NCBI GenBank assembly: GCA_016235915.1
Contig: JACRIC010000097.1
Span: 1 to 5,079 of the forward strand
Direction of reading: 5' to 3'
Length of the DNA stretch: 5,079 nucleotides
Source of the DNA: Candidatus Peregrinibacteria bacterium
GTDB lineage: Bacteria > Patescibacteriota > Gracilibacteria > UBA1369 > JACRIC01
In this document: positions 1 to 5,079 of the stretch, piece by piece
Position numbering within the stretch: position 1 is the first letter of the stretch
Layout of the letters: each line of letters starts with the position of its first letter
The notes under the pieces: model-generated
The model's input: the letters and a program-made list of their open reading frames with translations, nothing else
Database searches by the model: none
Told to the model about the DNA's origin: nothing
Made by a program: the position numbers and the translations under genes

Positions 1-535
1 GCGACTGATCTGACGAAATGTTTGGCATAGCGTTTTTGCCAGAGATTCCAGACCATAAGCACCAGATGGCCGTTGGGTTTTAAGACGCGATTGATTTCCT
101 GAAGAGCTTTTTCGCGAAGATTTTTTGAGGGAATATGATGGAGGCTGGCGATAGAAAAAATAATGTCAAAGGTGCCGTCTTGAAATGGGAGGTTTAGAAT
201 GTCTCCTTCAATAAATGTTGTTTTTCGGTGTGCATGTCTCGCTTCTGCAAGGAGCGAAGCCGAAAAATCCATTCCGGCGTATTGAAAATTTCTAAAATGA
301 TTTTTCAGAAAGTCGTACAATCGACCGTTTCCACAGCCAAGATCGAGAATTTTTCCGAGGTCTCGTTCGTGGGATTTTCCCAGAAATTTTTTTATGGATT
401 CAAATTCGCTCCATGCGCCCTGCCTTGTTTGACAAAATGATTCGCCGATCTCATTGTAATCGGCTTTTACTTTGGCAAGAAGCTCTCTGGCGGTTTTTTC
501 GCGCTTTCGGTAGACTCAAAATGGTTCGTTGTCAT
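1..535 (-). CDS. Trm9/ALKBH8-like SAM-dependent tRNA methyltransferase, partial, with a 5' frameshift
   Basis: Class I SAM-dependent methyltransferase read on the minus strand and running off the left edge. The main frame is open from base 515 to base 1. Numbered from the ATG at 533-535 after a one-base frame correction, it has a Trm9-like lead-in (DYNEIGESFCQTR, about 26-38), SAM motif I ILDLGCGNGR (63-72), the post-I acidic loop GMD (88-90), GDILNLPF (111-118), SIASLHHIP (128-136) and RVLKPNGHLVLMVW (150-163). The YNEI..F.QTR lead-in, the HH after motif III and the terminal VW are shared with yeast Trm9 and human ALKBH8 as I recall them, which esterify cm5U34 in tRNA to mcm5U34. The main frame has no ATG, GTG or TTG before motif I and meets a TGA at 516-518. 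The ATG at 533-535 opens a second frame that joins it if one A is added to the A6 run (T6 at 494-499). About 178 codons are visible, so a C-terminal part lies outside. It is divergent from elp3. The fold is certain; the tRNA substrate is inferred. Confidence 0.85.
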
Positions 536-547
536 AGTAACATAGAA

Positions 548-552
548 AAGGA
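548..552 (+). promoter_or_regulatory. Shine-Dalgarno sequence of elp3
   Basis: AAGGA lies six bases before the ATG at 559, a normal spacing for a bacterial ribosome binding site. It favours this start over the second in-frame ATG at 586 (residue 10), which has no comparable purine block at that distance. The motif sits in the 23-base gap between the divergent starts of the methyltransferase and elp3, so any promoters for the two genes must overlap the neighbouring coding sequence. Confidence 0.65.
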
Positions 553-558
553 TGAAAG

Positions 559-2151
559 ATGGCAGGGCATTTTCCTTTTAAAACCATGCACCAACTCGCC
601 GCACAATTTGTTTTTCAAATCCTCAAAAATCCTCCGAAAACCCGCACCGAGCTCCAGAAACTGAAAAATATTTTCAGCGCGGCTCATACACTCTCCGTTT
701 TTACCAATCAAGATATTGTTTTGGCCTACAAAATGCTTCGAGAGCAGGGGAGAGTGGAAAAAAATCTCGCTTTTGAAAAACTTATTCGCAAACGTTCGAT
801 TCGTTCTCTGTCTGGAGTGGCGGTGGTGACGGTTCTCATGAAACCCTATCCCTGTCCGGGAAAATGTGTTTTTTGCCCGACCGAAGCTCGCATGCCAAAG
901 AGCTATCTTTCCAATGAACCCGGCGCCATGCGCGCTCTGCTCAACGATTTTGATCCGTATCGGCAGGTGAAAAATCGCCTGCTGGCTTTGGAGGCTTCAG
1001 GACATCCCACGGACAAGGTGGAACTTATTGTTCTTGGTGGAACTTTTTCTTCATATCCGCGCCAGTATCAACAGGATTTTATTCGTCAATGTTTGAATGC
1101 GATGAATGGGGGAGCGAAGGAGCGGAGTCTTGAAAAAGCGCAGAAGAAAAATGAGACGGCGCGACATCGATTGGTGGGGCTGAGTCTGGAAACGCGGCCG
1201 GATTTTGTGACGGAAGATGAAATTCGGCATTTTCGATCCCTTGGTTGCACGAAAATTCAGTTGGGCGTTCAACACCTCGATACGGATGTTCTTGTTTTGA
1301 ATAAGCGCGGTCATGGAAAAGAGGCGGTTATTCTCGCGACGCGAATTTGCAAGGACGCGGGGCTCAAGATTTGTTACCATATTATGCCGAATCTTCCAGG
1401 AAGCACGCCGGAAAAGGATCTTGCCATGTTTCGTGAGCTTTTTACCAATCCCGATTTTCGGCCGGATTATTTGAAAATTTATCCGTGCAGTGTCGTTCCC
1501 GGAAGTGAATTGGCGCATTGGTTTGCGCAAGGGAAATATCAGAGTTATCCGTTTCCGATTCTTGAAAAATTGCTGGTGGATATGAAAAAAGTGGTTCCAC
1601 GCTATGTCCGGATTGATCGACTGGTGCGAGATATTCCCGGAGAAAGTATTTTGGAAGGAAGCCGCGTGACGAATATGCGGCAAATGATTGCTCAAAAATA
1701 TCCGAATTTGGGATGTCAGTGCATTCGTTGCCGCGAAATTCGAGACGAACCGATTGTGAAGGAAAAATTGACGTTTCGGAAACTTGAATATATTGCGCAG
1801 AAGGGACGGGAAGTATTTTTGGAATATGTGCAGGGAGAAAAATTGTGCGCGCTTTTGCGGTTGAGATTACTGTCATTGCGAAGAGCGACGAAGCAATCTC
1901 ATTGCGCTGATCATATAGCCATCATTCGTGAAGTCCACGTTTTTGGCGCTCATCTTCCCCTCGGAAAACGCGAAAAATCCGCCTCACAGCATTTCGGCTT
2001 GGGAAAAAAACTTATTTTCGAAGCGGAAAAAATCGCTCAGGAATCAGGTTTTGACAAAATCGCCATCATCAGCGCCATTGGCACGAGGCCGTATTATCGA
2101 AAACTCAGCTATAGGCTTTCTGGAACCTATATGGTGAAAAAATTGATGTAA
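559..2151 (+). CDS. elp3: Elp3-type tRNA uridine-34 carboxymethyl-modifying enzyme (radical SAM + GNAT)
   Basis: A complete 530-residue Elp3 homologue. The family installs a carboxymethyl-type group at C5 of the wobble uridine of tRNA, using radical SAM chemistry and acetyl-CoA. Order of parts: an N-terminal tRNA-binding region (about 1-85); a radical SAM core with cluster motif CPGKCVFC (C99, C103, C106), then NEPGAMRA (119-126), GGTF (160-163), LSLETRPDF (208-216), the stretch from LGVQ (235-238) to NKRGH (248-252) and KIYP (306-309); a zinc-site-like CQCIRC (C386, C388, C391); and a C-terminal GNAT domain (about 425-530) with IIREVHVFG (455-463), the acetyl-CoA loop QHFGLGKKL (477-485) and PYYRKLSY (511-518). 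All key residues are present and the length is normal. A short palindromic repeat is read through at about residues 438-448. Bacterial Elp3 works without the other Elongator subunits. The divergent Trm9-like gene would supply the next step. The gene ends with TAA, seven bases before the next gene's promoter, and no terminator is visible. Confidence 0.95.
   Translation: MAGHFPFKTMHQLAAQFVFQILKNPPKTRTELQKLKNIFSAAHTLSVFTNQDIVLAYKMLREQGRVEKNLAFEKLIRKRSIRSLSGVAVVTVLMKPYPCPGKCVFCPTEARMPKSYLSNEPGAMRALLNDFDPYRQVKNRLLALEASGHPTDKVELIVLGGTFSSYPRQYQQDFIRQCLNAMNGGAKERSLEKAQKKNETARHRLVGLSLETRPDFVTEDEIRHFRSLGCTKIQLGVQHLDTDVLVLNKRGHGKEAVILATRICKDAGLKICYHIMPNLPGSTPEKDLAMFRELFTNPDFRPDYLKIYPCSVVPGSELAHWFAQGKYQSYPFPILEKLLVDMKKVVPRYVRIDRLVRDIPGESILEGSRVTNMRQMIAQKYPNLGCQCIRCREIRDEPIVKEKLTFRKLEYIAQKGREVFLEYVQGEKLCALLRLRLLSLRRATKQSHCADHIAIIREVHVFGAHLPLGKREKSASQHFGLGKKLIFEAEKIAQESGFDKIAIISAIGTRPYYRKLSYRLSGTYMVKKLM
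1871..1900 (+). repeat. Small palindromic repeat embedded in the elp3 coding sequence
   Basis: A 30-base segment with arms ATTGC (1875-1879) and GCAAT (1893-1897) around a purine-rich GAAGAGCGACGAA centre. It resembles a short dispersed palindromic element that I recall from intergenic DNA of several bacterial lineages (TCATTGCGA...CGAAGCAATCTC). It is flanked by an 8-base direct repeat TCATTGCG (1873-1880 and 1899-1906), and the outer GAGATT (1863-1868) is the complement of AATCTC (1895-1900). It is translated as LSLRRATKQSH in the loop between LLRLR and AIIREVHVFG of the GNAT domain, where Elp3 proteins vary in length. The inverted repeat is seen directly; membership of a dispersed family is from memory and needs a genome search. 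Confidence 0.6.
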
Positions 2152-2157
2152 AATACC

Positions 2158-2186
2158 TTCCCATTCGTCTATCTTTCGTCTATAAT
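2158..2186 (+). promoter_or_regulatory. Probable sigma-70-type promoter of the Fic gene
   Basis: A perfect -10 box TATAAT (2181-2186) is preceded at 17 bases by TTCCCA (2158-2163), four of six matches to the -35 consensus. Transcription would begin near 2192-2194, only six to eight bases before the ATG at 2200. There is no Shine-Dalgarno sequence in that space, so the mRNA would be nearly leaderless. The -10 box overlaps one of three phased direct repeats, which suggests control by a repressor. Confidence 0.6.
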
Positions 2187-2194
2187 GTGTCTAT
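2166..2194 (+). promoter_or_regulatory. Three phased direct repeats, operator-like, over the Fic promoter
   Basis: The seven-base unit (C/T)GTCTAT occurs at 2166-2172, 2177-2183 and 2188-2194, a period of exactly 11 bp and so about one helical turn. The middle copy runs into the -10 box and the last covers the predicted transcription start. The same stretch holds an inverted pair, CTATA (2180-2184) and TATAG (2192-2196). This arrangement would suit a protein binding one face of the helix and blocking polymerase. The regulator is unknown; the Fic protein's own C-terminal winged-helix region is one candidate. Confidence 0.5.
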
Positions 2195-2199
2195 AGCTT

Positions 2200-3234
2200 A
2201 TGTTCAATCCACACTACACAATATCTCCAAAACTTCTGGGAAATGTTAAACGCATTTCTACGCTGATTTTTGAGCTCAACGGCAAAAATTTCTCGAAAGT
2301 TATCCTCGCTGAATTGGAAAAGAAAGCACGTGAGATTTCCGCGCACGCTTCAACGAGTATTGAGGGAAATCCTCTTCCCCTCGCCGAAGTGAGAAAAATC
2401 CTCAAAATACATCCGAAATATATTCGGGACAGCGAACGTGAAGTCCTGAATTATAATTCAGCGCTTGTTTCCCTTCATGAACGAGCAAAAAAGAAAAATA
2501 TGAGTTTTGGCCTCCCTCTCATTTTAGATATGCAAAAGACTGTTACGAAAGGTCTTTTGCCTGCTTTCCGTAATGGAAAAATGAGAAAAGAGCCGGTTTT
2601 TGTCAATGATCCAAAATCAAGAAAGACCGTTTATTGGCCGCCGGATCATCAGGATGTCCCAGCTTTACTCAAGGAATTACTCGCTTTTACCAATCGGAAT
2701 ACCACAATCCTCGACCCTCTCATTATTGCAGGAATTTTTCATAAACAGTTTGTTATTATTCACCCTTTTATGGATGGCAATGGAAGAACGGTTCGTCTTG
2801 CGACAAAAGTTTTGTTGGCGGGCGTTGGTCTTGATACATTCAACCTCTTTAGTTTTGAAAATTATTACCATCAAAATGTCTCTGATTATTTCAAACACGT
2901 TGGCGTTATTGGTAATTACTACGATATTTTTGAAAATGTGGATTTTACGCCATGGCTTGAATATTTTACTGATGGCATGATTGATGAACTTCTTCGGGTT
3001 TCCAAAATTTTACAAACCGCTTCTATTCGGCCTGAAACAATTTTACAACCGCATCATCAATCAATTCTGGATTCTATAAAAAAGAAAGGATTTATCACCG
3101 ACAAGATGTATTCAACACTCACGAAGAGAGCAAAGCCAACACGGAATCAAGATTTCAATAAACTCATTGATTTATCTTTGATCGAACGTTTGGGGAAAGG
3201 GAAAGCCACGATCTATAAACGTAAAGAGCCTTAA
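2200..3234 (+). CDS. Fic family protein (probable AMP-transferase) with inhibitory motif and winged-helix C-terminus
   Basis: A complete 344-residue Fic protein. Fic enzymes usually transfer AMP from ATP to a Ser, Thr or Tyr hydroxyl of a target protein. The catalytic motif HPFMDGNGRTVR (188-199) is intact: H188 is the general base, D192 the metal ligand, and the GNGR loop binds phosphate. An N-terminal helix carries STSIEGN (51-57), which matches the (S/T)xxxE(G/N) inhibitory motif; E55 would block ATP binding, as in self-inhibited class II Fic proteins. A target-docking flap is likely around VYWPPDHQDVP (144-154). Residues about 283-340 (from HHQSILDSIKKKGFIT to the basic YKRK end) look like a winged helix, common in this subgroup. 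There is no separate antitoxin gene, in keeping with inhibition in cis. The gene starts six to eight bases after its predicted transcription start. Cytoplasmic, with no signal peptide. The target protein cannot be told from sequence. Confidence 0.93.
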   Translation: MFNPHYTISPKLLGNVKRISTLIFELNGKNFSKVILAELEKKAREISAHASTSIEGNPLPLAEVRKILKIHPKYIRDSEREVLNYNSALVSLHERAKKKNMSFGLPLILDMQKTVTKGLLPAFRNGKMRKEPVFVNDPKSRKTVYWPPDHQDVPALLKELLAFTNRNTTILDPLIIAGIFHKQFVIIHPFMDGNGRTVRLATKVLLAGVGLDTFNLFSFENYYHQNVSDYFKHVGVIGNYYDIFENVDFTPWLEYFTDGMIDELLRVSKILQTASIRPETILQPHHQSILDSIKKKGFITDKMYSTLTKRAKPTRNQDFNKLIDLSLIERLGKGKATIYKRKEP

Positions 3235-3240
3235 AGAAAG

Positions 3241-3342
3241 TTAGGGAACCTTATAATACGGCGCTCTGAACGGATGTTTCTGATCCAGCGCATCCAGTTG
3301 CTGTTCAACTTGTAAAAATTGGCTTTTTATCCTTTTTCTCAT
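3241..3342 (-). CDS. Possible 33-residue small protein or gene remnant
   Basis: A minus-strand ORF from ATG (3340-3342) to TAA (3241-3243). It has a basic start (MRKRIKSQF), a polar middle (VEQQLDALDQK) and a Pro/Tyr-rich end (HPFRAPYYKVP). The composition is protein-like rather than random. It converges on the Fic gene, with six bases between their stops, and its start abuts the -35 box of the divergent membrane-protein gene. Against it: no Shine-Dalgarno sequence, rare AGA/AGG/ATA codons at the start, and no convincing promoter. An upstream minus-strand ATG at 3395-3397 opens a different frame that ends in TGA inside this ORF, so this could be the tail of a decayed gene. I do not recognise it. 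Confidence 0.3.
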   Translation of the reverse strand: MRKRIKSQFLQVEQQLDALDQKHPFRAPYYKVP

Positions 3343-3370
3343 TGAAAAAAAAGTGAAAAAATGGTAGAAT
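3342..3370 (+). promoter_or_regulatory. Extended -10 promoter of the large membrane-protein gene
   Basis: TTGAAA (3342-3347) and TAGAAT (3365-3370) each match the sigma-70 consensus at five of six positions and are 17 bases apart. TGG directly before the -10 box adds an extended -10 element (TGn). Transcription would start near 3377, giving a leader of roughly 19 bases. The spacer is A-rich. This is the best promoter match in the window. Confidence 0.7.
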
Positions 3371-3395
3371 ACGGAGATATTTTAGACGATTTTTC

Positions 3396-5079
3396 ATGAC
3401 CGATCCTCAAGCCAGACAGCAAGGTTCCGGGACATTGCCAACTCCTTCTCCCGAAGTTTTACCAGCGACGCCGACTTCGAGCGATGCGCTGGAAAATGGA
3501 GGAGAGCTCGAAAGAGTGGATCGGTTGGACGATCGGCGTGAAATTTATCGTGAAAGCGATCGGGAGAGGGTGGATCTCGATCTTGAAAGGCAGGAAACGG
3601 ACGAAATGGCGATTGAGCGGATAGATATTTCCAAAGGTATTGAGGCGCAAAAAGCGAATTTTGAGGTACTGCGATCGAATGTGCGAGGTATTCTTATTAA
3701 ATTTTTCAAAAATCATAAACCTGAGGAAATCGCCAGCCTTGATAAAATTCTCACGATTCAGATGAGCGGAACATATTTTCATCCGAGTGAAGAAGCGGCA
3801 TTGACAAAAATTCGAGAGATAGCCTCGCATCCCAATTCGTCACTGGCGCAAGATTATGAAAAACAGTGGAAAACGGGTGTAGATAGAGCTTTTGAGGGTT
3901 ATAAGACGGCCTCGGAGATCAAAACAGATTTGGAGCAGGGGAATGAAAAGGGGCGATATACGGCCTACATAAAGGAACATCCCTATCGTTTTGCTGGTCT
4001 TGTGGCGCTTGGCGCTGTGGGAGCTTACAGTATTTATCGCTGGTTTTCAAAAAAAGAGGATGAAAAAAAATCGGAAGAAGCCAAGGCTTCTGAAAAATCG
4101 GAAACGCCTGCAAAAAAAGAGAAAGGTTTTTTGGGAAAAATATGGGATATTGGGAAAATTTTGACGCTGTCAGTTGGAGCCGTGACGCTTGGTGTGGTAC
4201 TCGGGCCAGATAAGTGGAAAGAGTGGGTGAAAAAGTATGTGGGAGTGAATTTGACAGGAGAGGCTTTGAAGAGTTTTTGGAAAAAGATCAAAGAGGGGAA
4301 GGTGGTGGAAGCGTTTGGGTTGCTTCACGAAGAAAAAGAAACATTTGATCCTGTGGTGGAAAAAGCGGCAAAAGTCATAGGGATAGAGCCGCAATATTTA
4401 CAATTTTATTTTAAAGAAAAAACGGAATACAAAAATTTTCTTGGAGGAAATTTTGTAAACAAAGGAATTTATGAAATATTAAAAAATGTGCCAAATTTCC
4501 ATATCCCTTTGTGGATTGATACGGAAGAAGAAAAAAAATTGAAAGAGGCTGAAATAAAAATTGGAGAATATTTACAAAAACACCAAGAAACTATCAATGA
4601 AAAACTTCCTCATGCAAAAACGCTTGAGGAAGTGATTCGCGGTCTTGTAAGTCTGAATGTCATTGATGCAGACCTGAAACAAGAAGAATCTCCTGAGAGT
4701 CATGATCCTGAACATTCAGCGGTTTTGGATGAGCAAGAATATCAGAATTTTCAAAAATCGTTGGGGGACGCTGGTGCTCCTCATTTACAAAAGGCATTTA
4801 AAACATGGCATGAGAAAGGATTTTCTCTTTTGCAATCTTATTGCTGGATTCCTGAAATTGTTTCAGCGGCATGGGAAGATAAGGTTCCACTCATCACTCA
4901 TGAAGGCACAACTGCTTTGTGGGTAGGTTCAAAGTTCTTGGTTTTGACTTCTTTGGTTACGATAACTGGTGTTTTCAATGATCTTATGAAAGGGGAATAT
5001 AGCGATGCAGTCACGGAATATTGGAATGGAGCAAAAGTATTTATTCCAATTGGAGCGGTTACTGTCGGGCTTGCAAATA
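3396..5079 (+). CDS. Large multi-pass membrane protein of unknown function, partial (3' end outside)
   Basis: The frame from ATG at 3396 is open for 561 codons to the right edge, with no stop. I do not recognise the family. Parts visible: a Pro/Ser/Thr-rich, probably disordered start (1-30); a highly charged Arg/Glu/Asp stretch (36-75) with RVDRLDD and RERVDLDLER, likely helical; a soluble segment (80-195); a hydrophobic segment FAGLVALGAVGAYSIYRWF (199-217); a Lys/Glu/Ala/Ser-rich linker (218-245); a second hydrophobic segment ILTLSVGAVTLGVVLG (255-270); a large soluble region (271-505); a third hydrophobic segment (about 507-526); and a fourth beginning at about 547. There is no N-terminal signal peptide. 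The start is chosen because it lies about 19 bases after a strong promoter and a stop lies upstream in frame. There is no good Shine-Dalgarno sequence, and ATG at 3606 (residue 71) is an alternative. Base composition drops sharply in the middle of the gene. A surface, secretion or scaffold role is possible, but nothing in the sequence decides it. Confidence 0.8.
   Translation, partial: MTDPQARQQGSGTLPTPSPEVLPATPTSSDALENGGELERVDRLDDRREIYRESDRERVDLDLERQETDEMAIERIDISKGIEAQKANFEVLRSNVRGILIKFFKNHKPEEIASLDKILTIQMSGTYFHPSEEAALTKIREIASHPNSSLAQDYEKQWKTGVDRAFEGYKTASEIKTDLEQGNEKGRYTAYIKEHPYRFAGLVALGAVGAYSIYRWFSKKEDEKKSEEAKASEKSETPAKKEKGFLGKIWDIGKILTLSVGAVTLGVVLGPDKWKEWVKKYVGVNLTGEALKSFWKKIKEGKVVEAFGLLHEEKETFDPVVEKAAKVIGIEPQYLQFYFKEKTEYKNFLGGNFVNKGIYEILKNVPNFHIPLWIDTEEEKKLKEAEIKIGEYLQKHQETINEKLPHAKTLEEVIRGLVSLNVIDADLKQEESPESHDPEHSAVLDEQEYQNFQKSLGDAGAPHLQKAFKTWHEKGFSLLQSYCWIPEIVSAAWEDKVPLITHEGTTALWVGSKFLVLTSLVTITGVFNDLMKGEYSDAVTEYWNGAKVFIPIGAVTVGLAN

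Noticed and set aside
429..457. Perfect TTGACA with a possible -10 at 17 bases as an elp3 promoter
   Set aside because: The -10 candidate CATTGT matches only three of six positions and the site lies within methyltransferase coding sequence; too weak to annotate.
516..518. In-frame UGA read as glycine (genetic code 25), extending the methyltransferase upstream
   Set aside because: Reading through gives no start codon in the nearby upstream bases, and the other genes use TAA stops and TGG Trp with no internal TGA.
413..664. Plus-strand open frame spanning the divergent intergenic gap
   Set aside because: It overlaps the minus-strand methyltransferase and the start of elp3 in another frame, and has no motif.
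1051..1876. Two long open frames on the minus strand opposite elp3
   Set aside because: They lie fully inside the clear Elp3 coding sequence and show no recognisable motif; they are antisense shadows.
2166..2194. CRISPR-like array
   Set aside because: The repeats are seven bases long with four-base spacers, far too short; they fit a protein-binding operator better.
3252..3257. TATAAT between the Fic gene and the next gene
   Set aside because: It has no acceptable -35 box at 16-18 bases and no gene at a suitable distance that lacks a better promoter.
3272..3310. Intrinsic terminator after the Fic gene (GGATG/CATCC and AGTTG/CAACT pairs, then T-rich sequence)
   Set aside because: The stems are only five base pairs, one has a 14-base loop, and the T runs are separated from the stems.
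3459..4394. Several Phe/His/Pro-rich minus-strand open frames
   Set aside because: They are antisense to the continuous plus-strand frame from 3396, which has its own promoter and protein-like composition throughout.

Overview
The window reads as ordinary chromosomal DNA of a bacterium, of mixed base composition. The promoters are bacterial in style (TTGAAA-N17-TAGAAT, and a TATAAT box upstream of the Fic gene), elp3 has a Shine-Dalgarno sequence, and stops and Trp codons fit the standard code. Elp3, a Trm9-like methyltransferase, a Fic protein and a large unrecognised membrane protein together would suit an uncultured lineage such as one of the Candidate Phyla Radiation. That placement is inference only, because no taxonomic marker is present.

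Layout. (1) Bases 1-535, minus strand: the 5' two thirds or so of a class I SAM methyltransferase resembling the eukaryotic tRNA methyltransferases Trm9/ALKBH8. Its reading frame is broken by one base at an A6 run near the start. (2) Bases 559-2151, plus strand: a complete Elp3-type radical-SAM/GNAT enzyme, divergent from the methyltransferase with only 23 bases between their starts. A small palindromic repeat (1871-1900) is embedded in its GNAT half. (3) Bases 2158-2199: a compact promoter with three GTCTAT direct repeats exactly 11 bp apart, followed by a Fic protein gene (2200-3234) with an intact catalytic motif, a built-in inhibitory motif and a C-terminal winged-helix region. (4) Bases 3235-3395: a short intergenic stretch holding a possible 33-residue minus-strand ORF and a strong extended -10 promoter. 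(5) Bases 3396-5079, plus strand: a gene open to the right edge that encodes at least 561 residues of an unrecognised, multi-pass membrane protein, with an AT-rich trough in its middle.

How the genes may work together. In eukaryotes, Elp3 (in Elongator) puts a carboxymethyl group on C5 of the wobble uridine of tRNA, and Trm9/ALKBH8 methyl-esterifies it to mcm5U34. Finding homologues of both head-to-head in a bacterial-looking locus suggests a minimal prokaryotic version of that pathway, and is the most interesting signal here. The Fic gene has its own promoter and its own apparent control region, and probably acts alone. The membrane protein also has its own promoter and shows no visible functional link to the others. 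No tRNA, rRNA, CRISPR array, insertion sequence or convincing intrinsic terminator was seen. Every gap between genes is under 170 bases.
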